Shown: positions 54,165 to 62,710 of the stretch, piece by piece | Position numbering within the stretch: position 1 is the stretch's first letter | Layout of the letters: each line of letters opens with the position of its first letter | NCBI GenBank assembly: GCA_934754335.1 | Contig: CAKVHY010000005.1 | Span: forward strand, 21,347 to 85,346 | Length of the DNA stretch: 64,000 nucleotides | DNA from: an uncultured Clostridia bacterium | Lineage (GTDB): Bacteria; Bacillota; Clostridia; Christensenellales; UBA1242 | Reading direction: 5' to 3' | The notes under the pieces: generated by a model | Databases searched by the model: none | Told to the model about the DNA's origin: nothing | Seen by the model: the letters and a program-made list of their open reading frames with translations, nothing else | Position numbers and translations under genes: made by a program

Positions 54165-57046
54165 TTAAACAAGTAAATATTGTTCAAAATAATCCCAATT
54201 GTCATCATCAGAAACAGAAATTTTTATAACTAAATTATAATAATCATCTGTGCTTCCAACGGTTGTTAAGTCAGTTTCTAAAACAAACTTTTAATAACTT
54301 GAATTCTGTCTGCAATATAAATTTTTATAGAATCTGCTCCTTCCTCATTATAGGTGTATACATATGGTTGATTTGTTGCAATTAGTTCATCAAAACTGCC
54401 TGTACCAAAGTCGCATGTGCCTGATATAGTGTTATTGTCTGCACTTGCTATAGCAGTCGCTATTGTTCCTGTTTGTGTGTGGTTTCCATTGCCATCGTCG
54501 GTATAACCTAAATTTGCTAATTTTATTGAATTAGTCATATCATAATATTCTAAATAATTTGATGTATCGACATTGTTTGCGTTTATGATTGCTATATTTA
54601 CAAATACAGAACTTTTTCCACTGATATCTGATTACGCAAGAGAATCTTCTACTATAATAACATCAACTTTTAATTTGTCAGCATAACTTGTTGGATTTAA
54701 ATGTTCATCATTAATTAGTGTAGCATTTTCATGATTTTGATAACTGTTGTTTACAAATACACTATTCAAAATTATTGTGTATTTACCTGGAACACCATTT
54801 TCTATGTTTGTTTTCAAATTGGTTGTACTATTGCCGTTTTCATCTAAAACATCCCAAACCGCCATAATTCCTTTTACATTTGTCAACCAATTGTTTGTAG
54901 TAGAATATTTTTCTAACCACTCAGTTTTTGTATAAGTTCTGTTTTCGATAGCTAGAGTTGTTTTTGAACAGTCAACTTGCAATGGAATAATTTCAAACTC
55001 AGCCTTACAAAGATAATCTAAAATGTTTACATCATAATTTCCTGTTGTACAACTAATTACATATTCTGCTTTGTAGTAACCAACTGCTTTAATATTACTT
55101 GCTAATATTGGAGTGTATTCATCATTCTCTGTTGCTTTGTGCTGAACATTAATTTGTGAAACTTTAAATTGATCTTTTTGATCCCCAGTTATTGACACAG
55201 AAAGTTCTATGGCTTCTTGTGGCTCGAAAATGATTGTGGCTTCTCCAGCATCAACATTGAAGAAGTTTATTCCAACCCATTGTAAATCGGCATCCCCAGT
55301 GCCTTCGTAAGTCTTTTTGGTAATTTGCCATTCTTTTGAAGTGATAATATTAGTAGAGTCTTGAATACATATTTGATAATTTGGGTTAAAGTTGTCATAG
55401 TTTAGAGTTGCAACTGTTTTGTAGTAACCTGCATTCTTAATTTCGCTCACAGTTTCAGAACTGTAATCTGTAGATGTTTGATTGTAATAGGTGGCTAAAG
55501 TTACTAAAACATTATCATTACCTGTCCTCATTTCGATTGTGTGCGGATTTAAATCATATTCAATTGAATTTGTTGTTGGGAAATCATTTGTATCTAAAAG
55601 CCAAGAAGGGTTTACATAGATTGTAACTTTGTCTACAACAACAGTTACTTGAATATCTACAGGGTTGTAGTTGTTATAATCTGGAGTGTAAGAAATAGTT
55701 TTTGTATAAGTACCTGCTGAAATAGGTTCATTGTCATTACTTTCCAAAACTGAACAGTCTGAATAGCCCAAGTTTTTTTGAAGCCAAGAAACAGAAGTTT
55801 GTGTTAAATTATCTGAATTTATAATTAAAGAAAGCGTTAAAGTTTCGCTATAACTTACCTTAAAAGTGATATTGTTGACTGTGTCTATGTCTTCATAATT
55901 TGGAGTAGTTTTCACAATGGTAAAATATAGATTAATTTCATCTCTAGTAATTTCCTCTCCATTATTATATTTATAATTAGCGCAAATGCTTTCTTTGGCT
56001 GTTAAAACAATATTTTTAGTTCCAACATCAGTTAAATTACCATTATGTAAAGTGATATCAAAGTAAGACAAAAGAGTTGAATAATTTGCTAATAATTCTT
56101 GCAAAGTAAATGCTGAGCCTGTGTAGGCACAATTATTTTGTGTTAAGGTAATGTCGTTCTTATTAAAATTTAATTGAATTTTATTTATTCTTAAAGTTAA
56201 ATTTAGTTCTTCTTCATCTGATGTAGTGTATTCATTGCCATTAGTGATAAATTTATGATTTGAATCTGTTGTGAAATTATAATAATAATCTCCAGCGTTT
56301 ATGCACGAATTGTTGTTTGAAACAACAATATAGTTGGCTCGTGATGATAAATTGTATGAACTTCCATTGTAAGTAACTTCATAAATATTCTTGTTTTCGT
56401 TGTTTTGGGTTAAACCCGTACTAACAAGAAAATCTGCAAGAGCTATTGGCTTTTTAGTAATTTGCCAATTTATATTAAAAGACCCTGTAATGTTAGCATT
56501 ATTGGATTCAAGTTTTAAAGTATAATCTCCTGCATTTGTTTGAACTGAACTTTGGCTGTCTTGAGCCACTTTAAGATTATTTTCAGTCATAAATGTTTTG
56601 ATTGCTGAAATTGAAGTAAAATCTATTTCTTCACCAGTATAAACAGGATTTTCAAAGCTTGGAGCAGTTAGATCTAATGATTGTTCATCAACTACAACAT
56701 TATAACTATTTGATTTTGATTGATAGTGTACTGATATTTCATATGTACCTACAGAAGCTATGCCTATTGGCAAATTTGAAGTATCTAAAGTAAAATCTGA
56801 AACACTTGTTTCGCTGTTATCTGAATAATGAGCAATTACCGTAAAGTCGCTTTTTGAAATTTGTATTGTTTCACCATAGGTATAATTAAACTGAGAGCCA
56901 TCATAATGACTATGTGAAATGACATTACTTGTAATACTAGTTAAAGTTTTTGATGGAGAAGAATTTTCTCCACAAGCTGTTAAACAAAATGCTCCCGTTA
57001 AAATAAAAGCAAAAGCAAGAATAATACTATAAAATTTCTTTTTCAA
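54165..57046 (-). pseudogene. Ig-like/MBG-type repeat lipoprotein, broken by a stop and a frameshift
   Basis: An intact frame of 804 residues starts with a lipoprotein signal (LAFAFILTGAFCLTAC). A bacterial Ig-like domain follows (FTVIAHYSDNSETSVSDFTL), then several MBG/YDG-like repeats (YTGEEIDF, YNGSSYNL, YTGSAFTLQELL, VDVGTKN-type turns). A TAA at 54632-54634 ends it, but the same frame continues without a stop for 117 codons (SGKSSVFVNIAIINANNVDT onward). It then breaks at about 54285, and coding resumes in another frame as FVLETDLTTVGSTDDYYNLV to a stop at 54165. The simplest reading is one surface protein of about 960 residues with a nonsense and a one-base-deletion mutation. The 804-residue part could still be secreted. 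Confidence 0.8.
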
Positions 57047-57209
57047 TTTTCTTTTCCTCCCTTATTACATTACACATTTATCTATGTATTAAATATGTAA
57101 CTATGTTATCACAAAACAAATAAAAAGCAAAGCATATCGGCAATAATCAATAAAATTGCAAAAAAACATGGTGAGGCCCACTAGAATTTGGCAAGAATTT
57201 TGAATGCAA

Positions 57210-57545
57210 TTAACTTGTATCGCAAATATTTATTATTTGTTTTTTCTTTTTTATTGCATATTGCAGTGTTTTATATGCACCACTTTTCTCGGTGTGATTT
57301 ACATAGAAAACAACAAAATCACTACGATTGATTATCTCACAGTTACGAAAGTAAATGCGAGTGTAGTAGTAATCAAAGTCCAAATCTAAATATGTGATTT
57401 CTTCATAATTCTCATTATTTATCCACTTTGGGCGTTTGCTTAACCTTAAATGTCTTGGGTCAGACAAACAAAATATTCTATAAATTTCAGGGTATTCGTT
57501 TTTTAATTCAGTTATAATTGAGTGGCAAAAATCATCAAATAACAC
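57210..57545 (-). pseudogene. SLOG/DUF1273-like protein, C-terminal fragment
   Basis: The frame encodes CEIINRSDFVVFYVNHTEKSG followed by AYKTLQYAIKKKKQIINI, the C-terminal pattern of DUF1273/YpsA-like SLOG proteins, which are predicted to bind nucleotides. The N-terminal glycine-rich half is missing. The frame begins inside the truncated integrase gene, overlapping it by 34 bases in another frame, so the two fragments meet at a deletion or recombination junction near 57540. It could be expressed, but it lacks an upstream ribosome binding site of its own. Confidence 0.6.
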
Positions 57546-58186
57546 ATAGGTTTAATAAAGTTTGCCGGGTCTTTTTCTAGAGCATTTAAAAATCTATCTC
57601 TTTCTTCTGGTGGAATTGCCTTGTACGGATTTCGCTTTTCGTAATTGCTTTTATCTCTTGCTCTAATCTTTATCTTATTTGTTGGATTAACTAAAATCCA
57701 TTTGCTATCAATCGCATATTCGCAAAACTGATTAAAGATAAATTTTATTTTTTTTGCGACTGCAACTGAATATCCATTCTCCAACATTCGATTTACAACT
57801 TTTTGAATTGTCATTGTATCTAGTTCATAGATTTTCATATTTCCAACAATGGGTTCAATGTGTAATTTATAGTTTCTAAAAATGCCTTCAAAAGTTCTTG
57901 ATGTGACTGATGATTTTTTGAAAACAAGCAACCATTCACTCATAAGTTCACCAAGTCTTTTGTTCTCAATTTCTTGATATGCTGTGTTTTTAATTCTTCC
58001 ACTTATTTCGGTCAATTTTGCAGATGCATCGGCTTTACTTTTTCCATAAACATATTTCTTTTTCTGTCCGCCATTTTCTTCAAAACCAATAGTAATATAT
58101 CCACACCATAATCCATCTTTTCTTTGAAAAATACTTCCTTCGCCATTTGCTCTGCGAGTATGTTTTTGAACTTTCTTTCTAGCCAT
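57512..58186 (-). pseudogene. Tyrosine recombinase, N-terminal fragment
   Basis: The 224 residues begin RANGEGSIFQRKDGLWCGYI, the AP2-like arm-binding domain of Tn916/phage integrases. The core-binding SAM-like domain follows to about residue 170, and then the start of the catalytic domain, ending at CYLMIFATQL just where TGLRRGE with the first catalytic Arg should follow. No catalytic residue is left. The start overlaps the excisionase-like gene by 8 bases, the usual xis-int order. A recombinase C terminus is found at 53187-53450; about 110 residues in between are missing. Confidence 0.85.
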
Positions 58187-58442
58187 TTTGCACCTCGCTT
58201 TGATTGCTGTTTAATGCCAGCCAAGTAACAAAATTAAGCACGCTTACAACTTGTCGTTTGCCAACTTTGGTTGTTGGAAAAAATTTGCTTCTGAGTAGAT
58301 TTCTAACATTATCTCTGCCAAGTCCAGTAATTTTTATTAGGTCTTCGCAATCCAAAAAATCCTTGTTGTATTTAGTTGAAATACGGTCAACTTCCGATTG
58401 TATTAAGTTGTTTAAATTTAGATTTGTATTGTTTAAATTCAT
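58179..58442 (-). CDS. Excisionase-like helix-turn-helix protein
   Basis: The 87 residues contain FLDCEDLIKITGLGRDNVRNLLRSKFFPTTKVGKRQVV, a winged helix-turn-helix of the MerR/excisionase type (ITGLGRDNVRNLL is the recognition region, FPTTKVGKR the wing). Such proteins bend DNA at attachment sites and direct integrases toward excision. It overlaps the start of the truncated integrase. AAGGAAC precedes the ATG by about 11 nt. With its integrase destroyed, it may act with the intact recombinase at 60469 or be a relic. Confidence 0.75.
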   Translation of the reverse strand: MNLNNTNLNLNNLIQSEVDRISTKYNKDFLDCEDLIKITGLGRDNVRNLLRSKFFPTTKVGKRQVVSVLNFVTWLALNSNQSEVQNG

Positions 58443-58509
58443 AGTTTAATGTTCCTTTTATTTGTAAGATTTTTTTCTTTCTACAATCTCTTTCTAAATC
58501 TAAATTTAT

Positions 58510-58760
58510 ATTATCGGAAGTCAGGAGAAAGCAGTGCGTAACACTATTTTCAGATGACTGATGTTAATTCAAATTGGAAGTGCAAAGCATCGCATTTGCA
58601 AGTGCTTTAGCACTAATTTTGAACTCGTTTCAAAATTAACTTCCGACAATTTATTAAAATCTATCCGCTATCAAAGCGAAATAGAAGTGGTGGTTTACCA
58701 CCATAAAAACGAAATTTGGTTTCCAAATTGTCGTAAATTAGGGGCGGGGCAATTTTGAAT
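58510..58760. repeat. Cluster of perfect hairpins, candidate transfer or replication site
   Basis: Within 250 bases lie AGTG-CGTAA-CACT, TGCAAA...TTTGCA, GTGC-TTTA-GCAC, AATTTTGAA...TTTCAAAATT, CGCT-ATCAA-AGCG, TGGTGG-TTTA-CCACCA and AATTTGG-TTT-CCAAATT. ATCGGAAGT (58513) and ACTTCCGA (about 58641) form a larger inverted repeat around the first half. The cluster ends at GGGGCGGGGC, an unusual G-rich stretch. It lies between the excisionase-like gene and the next accessory gene. Dense hairpins like this are seen at oriT and single-strand origins; no relaxase or replication gene is visible to confirm it. Confidence 0.6.
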
Positions 58761-58956
58761 CTTTTGATTTTTAAAATATCCCAATAAAAGCACGATTTTT
58801 CGGGCATTTTATGGGTATTTTTAATCAAAATAGCCCAAGCTTTATCCTGCTTGTTAAAATAATCACAGAATTACATCAAAAACAGCGATATTTTTTGCGT
58901 TTCTTTAAATCTTGATTATTTCCCAAAAATTCTTGCAAGCAAGTATTTTTAGATAA

Positions 58957-59442
58957 CTAAATTATCTTAATATCTTTACCAAATTCGGCATCAACTTGCT
59001 TTGAAATTAGACTTCTATCATCGGCAAAACCTTCTGGTTCGTCATCTTTAAAACCAGCATCAAAAAGTCCTTTTACATCATCTTTATCTGACAGATAGAA
59101 CATTCCGTTATAAATTTTATAAAGCAATAATCTGAGTTCATAAGCAAGTTTTATCATGTCTTTGTATTTGTCTGTTTGAGATTGTTTTATGTTACTCAAA
59201 ACTTTTGTCATATCTGCGATATTGTCTGATATGCCTTGTGCTTTCGTGAAATATGTTCTAGCGTCTTTTTCAAAATTGATTTCACTATCAAGCCCGGCAA
59301 ATATCAAGCTTACCAAAAACTCATTCATATTTTTGTATTCTCGTTTGTGTTTTTGATAAAAATCGTTTAGTTCTTCCAATCTATTTATTTGATAAATTCG
59401 TATCTTCTTTTCAAACGCTTTATCTGATTTAATTTCTTTCAT
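58957..59442 (-). CDS. Accessory protein of unknown function (161 aa)
   Basis: A helical, highly charged protein. The N-terminal KIRIYQINRLEELNDFYQKHKREYKNMNEFL looks like the ribbon-helix-helix-plus-helix region of mobilisation accessory proteins, and residues 65-120 form a probable coiled coil. There are no membrane segments or cysteines. AGGAGAA precedes the ATG. It lies 65 bases after the sigma-like gene, behind that gene's terminator. Such proteins accompany integrative elements, but I cannot name the family. Confidence 0.6.
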   Translation of the reverse strand: MKEIKSDKAFEKKIRIYQINRLEELNDFYQKHKREYKNMNEFLVSLIFAGLDSEINFEKDARTYFTKAQGISDNIADMTKVLSNIKQSQTDKYKDMIKLAYELRLLLYKIYNGMFYLSDKDDVKGLFDAGFKDDEPEGFADDRSLISKQVDAEFGKDIKII

Positions 59443-59474
59443 AATTTCTCCTAGTTTTTAAATTTAAAGGGCAA

Positions 59475-59506
59475 CAAAAAAACAGCCCAAGTTAAAAGCT
59501 GTTTTT
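59475..59506 (-). terminator. Terminator of the sigma-like gene
   Basis: On the minus strand AAACAGCTTTT pairs with GGGCTGTTT (G-U pairs), followed by T. Confidence 0.7.
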
Positions 59507-60295
59507 CTATTTAAAAAATTTATTTATGTTTTTAATTATACTTTCTATGTTTTCTTTATTGATTAAGTCATCTGGTATTTTGAATGTTTTAGTATTGTCA
59601 TTGTCAGAATTTAGTTGTTCGATAGTCTGTTTTATAACTCTATTCGCTTTTGAAAATTTATCTTTATGTTCAATATCTTTATTTAGAATTGTAAATTTTT
59701 TGAAAACTTGAGTTGCCAATTTTGTAAGTCCTAAAACTCCATTCATTATGTATCCACCGATTTCTTCCGGTGTCAAAGTTTGTGCAATCCTAACAAATTC
59801 TTTCTTTTCATTTTGTAGGTATTTTTTATAATAATCTGTTTGTCTAAATTCATTATCACAATTAAAATGATAGACCAAATCATCTCGAATGGTGCTTATT
59901 AATTGAGATAACGCACTTTCAGTTATTCCTTTTTCGCAAGCAAGTTGCTTTTGAGATTTTTTCAAAACAAATAAGTCCCAAATTAAATCATATTTATCTT
60001 TATCTAGATTGCTAACTACTTTCCAAACAATGTTGTAAAACTTTAATTTTTGTTTACAAGTCTTACAATTCATAACTTCATCTTCTTCAGGTGCAGGGAT
60101 AGTTTCTTTAAGTGTAACATCTTCACTTTCGCCAGAGTAAACCACAGTATCAAGAGAAATTATGCGATAGTTATATTCATTTTGACTTCTTTGCCATTTT
60201 TTAGAACTAGACTGCAAAAACAAAGCAACTTCATCGGTTACTTCAAGTTCAATCTTTTGTCTATGGATTCTGTCAAAATACTCAATAACTCTCAA
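59507..60295 (-). CDS. Sigma factor-like DNA-binding protein of a mobile element
   Basis: Residues 75-150 contain CKTCKQKLKFYNIVWKVVS and then LIWDLFVLKKSQKQLACEKGITESALSQLISTIRDDL, a sigma-70 region 4-like helix-turn-helix (ALSQLIS as recognition helix). The N-terminal residues (EYFDRIHRQKIELEVTDEVA) are typical of sigma-like proteins carried on conjugative elements. No region 2 is present, so it is not a complete sigma factor. The C-terminal 100 residues are charged and helical. The start is TTG at 60295 with AGGAG 10 nt upstream. It probably regulates element genes. Confidence 0.7.
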   Translation of the reverse strand: MRVIEYFDRIHRQKIELEVTDEVALFLQSSSKKWQRSQNEYNYRIISLDTVVYSGESEDVTLKETIPAPEEDEVMNCKTCKQKLKFYNIVWKVVSNLDKDKYDLIWDLFVLKKSQKQLACEKGITESALSQLISTIRDDLVYHFNCDNEFRQTDYYKKYLQNEKKEFVRIAQTLTPEEIGGYIMNGVLGLTKLATQVFKKFTILNKDIEHKDKFSKANRVIKQTIEQLNSDNDNTKTFKIPDDLINKENIESIIKNINKFFK

Positions 60296-60468
60296 CCAAA
60301 ATTCGCTCCTTTTGTCTTTTATATATTCTAGAACAAATGTTTGATTTGTGCAAGGTTTATGTGTTCTATTTTTAGCCCAAGGTAGCCGAAAGGGAAAATT
60401 AGGGATTTCAAATTTTCATTTTTATCATTTTAACATAAAATTTTGTTAATGTGTTGCATTCGACAAAA

Positions 60469-61404
60469 CTAGACAGCAAGCATTTTGCCCATTTTGTTCA
60501 TCATATCTGTTTTATAAGACATCATAGAATGGGTGTATCTTGTAAGAGTTACAACTGGATTTTTGTGTCCAAGAATTTCGGATAGAGTTTTAACATCCAT
60601 TCCCATTTCAATAGCACGAGTGGCGAAAGTGTGACGAAGTGAGTGAAAGTTTTTATAACTAACTCCAATTTTGCTCAAAATTCTTTCATAAGTCCTTTGA
60701 TATGCTCTTGTTCCAACAATTCCACCTGACCTAGTTGATATAACATATTTTGAATTAGATGTTTTCTTAATTTTCTTCAAAATATCTAATAATGCTTTTG
60801 GAAGTGGGATAACTCTGCTTGAATTTTTTGTTTTAGGATTATCTATCACAATTCTAGGCACGCCATTCTCTTTAATTCTATAACTTGTTTTTGTAATGCT
60901 CATAATCCCTGTATGAAAATCTATATCTTCCCAAGTGAGTGCCAATAGTTCTCCAAGTCTAATTCCAGTATAAAGGCAAACTACAATTCCAATGTAATTA
61001 CTTTTGTTTGAAGCAAGGCAATACTTTTCAATCTTTTCTTGTTCGTGTTTTTCAAAAGCCGTAACAGGTTTTTCGGTTGGACTTGGCAATTTTATTTTCT
61101 TTATTTCATCTCTTTGCACTTTATCTAAAGACTTTGCAAGTGCCATACTACCTTTCAAAACATTCACAATTCCAATAACTGAGTTATTTGCAAGTTTTCC
61201 GTTTGTGTTTAAGTTTCCGTTTTCAAGTTCACTCAAAACAAAGTCTTGAAAAATCTCGCCATTTAAGTCATTTAAATCATAATCCCCAAGTTTAGGATTG
61301 ATGTGCTTTTCTATGATGTATTTGTATCTGTCATAGGTTCTGAGTTTCACAGTATGTTTTGTGTATTTTTCTAGCCATACACTTAGCCATTCTTTAAGTT
61401 TCAT
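60469..61404 (-). CDS. Tyrosine recombinase, intact
   Basis: A phage-type site-specific recombinase of 311 residues. The core-binding domain (about 1-115) is followed by the catalytic domain with all key residues: Arg in YTGIRLGELLAL, Lys in NPKTKNSSRVI, HxxR in FHSLRHTFATRAIEMGMD, His in LGHKNPVVT and nucleophile Tyr in LTRYTHSM. It lacks the AP2-like N-terminal domain of Tn916-type integrases, so it is closer in build to Xer/invertase-type enzymes. AGGAGG precedes the ATG. Its upstream region contains the first of two inverted-repeat switches, and a promoter inside that switch points at this gene. It may therefore act as a DNA invertase for the neighbouring methyltransferase/nuclease locus as well as, or instead of, an integrase. 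Confidence 0.92.
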   Translation of the reverse strand: MKLKEWLSVWLEKYTKHTVKLRTYDRYKYIIEKHINPKLGDYDLNDLNGEIFQDFVLSELENGNLNTNGKLANNSVIGIVNVLKGSMALAKSLDKVQRDEIKKIKLPSPTEKPVTAFEKHEQEKIEKYCLASNKSNYIGIVVCLYTGIRLGELLALTWEDIDFHTGIMSITKTSYRIKENGVPRIVIDNPKTKNSSRVIPLPKALLDILKKIKKTSNSKYVISTRSGGIVGTRAYQRTYERILSKIGVSYKNFHSLRHTFATRAIEMGMDVKTLSEILGHKNPVVTLTRYTHSMMSYKTDMMNKMGKMLAV

Positions 61405-61543
61405 ATAAAAATCCTCCTCATATATTTTAACTTGTAAAGGTTGCCCTTCTATCTTTATAAGGACATCTAATGTTAAAAAATTAAGGGAGTAAATTCATAT
61501 TTTGAAAATTTCTTAAAATTATTTTTGAAAAACATAATTAAAA

Positions 61544-61701
61544 GCCACCTATTCTTATGATAAGTGGCTTCTTTTGATTATTTAACAAGTCCATTATAGC
61601 ATACTTTATTGAAAATTGTATTAAAATTTATCATTTTCGTAAAAATAGATGTCTTTTATTTGGTTAAATGGCAAAAATTAACATAACTATCATAAGAATA
61701 G
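61544..61701. repeat. Inverted-repeat switch A upstream of the methyltransferase gene
   Basis: CTATTCTTATGATA (61549-61562) and its exact inverse TATCATAAGAATAG (61688-61701) bracket 125 bases. The left copy sits in a hairpin GCCAC...GTGGC (61544-61568). Arms CTAT/ATAG surround a 7-nt centre TCTTATG, the size of a tyrosine-recombinase overlap. The box TTTTATTTGG ends 23 bases before the CTATC of the right copy. The bracketed segment holds an extended -10 pointing left. The same layout recurs at 63791-63936 with a different centre. Confidence 0.75.
61593..61601 (-). promoter_or_regulatory. Promoter -10 inside switch A, now pointing at the recombinase
   Basis: On the minus strand TGC-TATAAT, a consensus extended -10; the -35 (AATACA at 18 nt) is poor. 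Inversion between the two repeats would turn it toward the methyltransferase. Confidence 0.6.
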
Positions 61702-61765
61702 AAGGTCTGTTTTAGTCTATATTAAACCACCTAAAATGATTGTCATAAGTGCTTAAAGGAGTCTT

Positions 61766-62710
61766 ATGGCAAAACAAAATAATTCATTAAATAAAGCGAA
61801 AGTAGTTAAAAATGATGAATTCTATACATTAATGTCCGATATTGAGAATGAGTTGTCAAAATATGATTTTAATCAATTTAAAGATAAAATTATCTATTGT
61901 AATTGTGATGACCCAACCTGGAGCAATTTCTTTAAGTTTTTTACGAAATGGGGTAAAAAGCTTGGGGTTAAAGAAGTTCATTTTACAAATTATGCTAATA
62001 CTAAAAGAGTTTGGAATGAACAATTAACATTATTTGAAGCTTTAGATTTGGAAGAAAGTGCTGAAGATGATAAAAAAGGAACTGCTCATCACTGGATATA
62101 TCGTCCTGAAACAAACAAAATATCCAAATTACAATTAAAAGGCGATGGCGACTTTCGTAGTGATGAATGCATAAATATTTTAAAAAAATGTGATATAGTC
62201 GTTACAAATCCACCTTTCAGTATATTTAACGATTTCTTAAATTTAATAGTTTCATTTGATAAAAAATATCTTGTCATTAGTGATGATAATAAGTTATCAA
62301 ATGTAGATATTTTCCCTTTAATAAAAAATAATCAACTTTGGCTAGGATACACACGTGTGAAAAAATTTTTACAACCAGATGGAAGTTATAAAACATTCGG
62401 AAACAAATGTTGGTATACTAATCTAGAAGTTACATATAGACATCAACCATTAATTCTTCATAAGCAAGATTTATCTCAGTTTTCAAAATATGATAATTAC
62501 GATGCTCTTGAAATTCCTGAAATAAAATTAATTCCTAATGATTATTTTGAGCCAATAGGATTACCCATTACATTTTTACATAAATTTTGTCCAGAACAAT
62601 TTGAAATTATTGGAATGTCTGGCGTTGATATAAAAATAAAAGGTGGCAGATTCTATGTTAAAGGAAAAAGACTTCAGCCAAGAATGGTTGTAAAAAGGAG
62701 AAAAGTCTAA
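61766..62710 (+). CDS. EcoRI-family adenine-specific DNA methyltransferase
   Basis: N6-adenine methyltransferase of the M.EcoRI type. Motif IV is NPPF in CDIVVTNPPFSIFNDFLNL near residue 150; the N-terminal NSLNKAKVVKNDEFYTLMSDIENEL and YCNCDDPTWSNFFKFF, GNKCWYTNLE and the closing GGRFYVKGKRLQPRMVVKRR are family hallmarks. The length of 314 is normal. AAAGGAG is 8 nt from the ATG. The stop overlaps the next start by one base (TAATG), so the downstream nuclease is translationally coupled. In M.EcoRI systems the partner is a PD-(D/E)xK endonuclease; here it is a DUF262-HNH protein. The leader contains the right arm of switch A. Confidence 0.92.
   Translation: MAKQNNSLNKAKVVKNDEFYTLMSDIENELSKYDFNQFKDKIIYCNCDDPTWSNFFKFFTKWGKKLGVKEVHFTNYANTKRVWNEQLTLFEALDLEESAEDDKKGTAHHWIYRPETNKISKLQLKGDGDFRSDECINILKKCDIVVTNPPFSIFNDFLNLIVSFDKKYLVISDDNKLSNVDIFPLIKNNQLWLGYTRVKKFLQPDGSYKTFGNKCWYTNLEVTYRHQPLILHKQDLSQFSKYDNYDALEIPEIKLIPNDYFEPIGLPITFLHKFCPEQFEIIGMSGVDIKIKGGRFYVKGKRLQPRMVVKRRKV

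Noticed and set aside
54278..54538. An independent 86-residue gene
   Set aside because: It is in frame with the 804-residue lipoprotein across one TAA and has no start signal, so it is the tail of that broken gene.
54632..54634. Programmed stop-codon readthrough in the lipoprotein gene
   Set aside because: A separate frameshift follows downstream, which points to decay rather than recoding.
58561..58758. A 65-residue protein on the plus strand
   Set aside because: It has no ribosome binding site and its sequence is dictated by the hairpins; it is kept only as an alternative explanation for the cluster.
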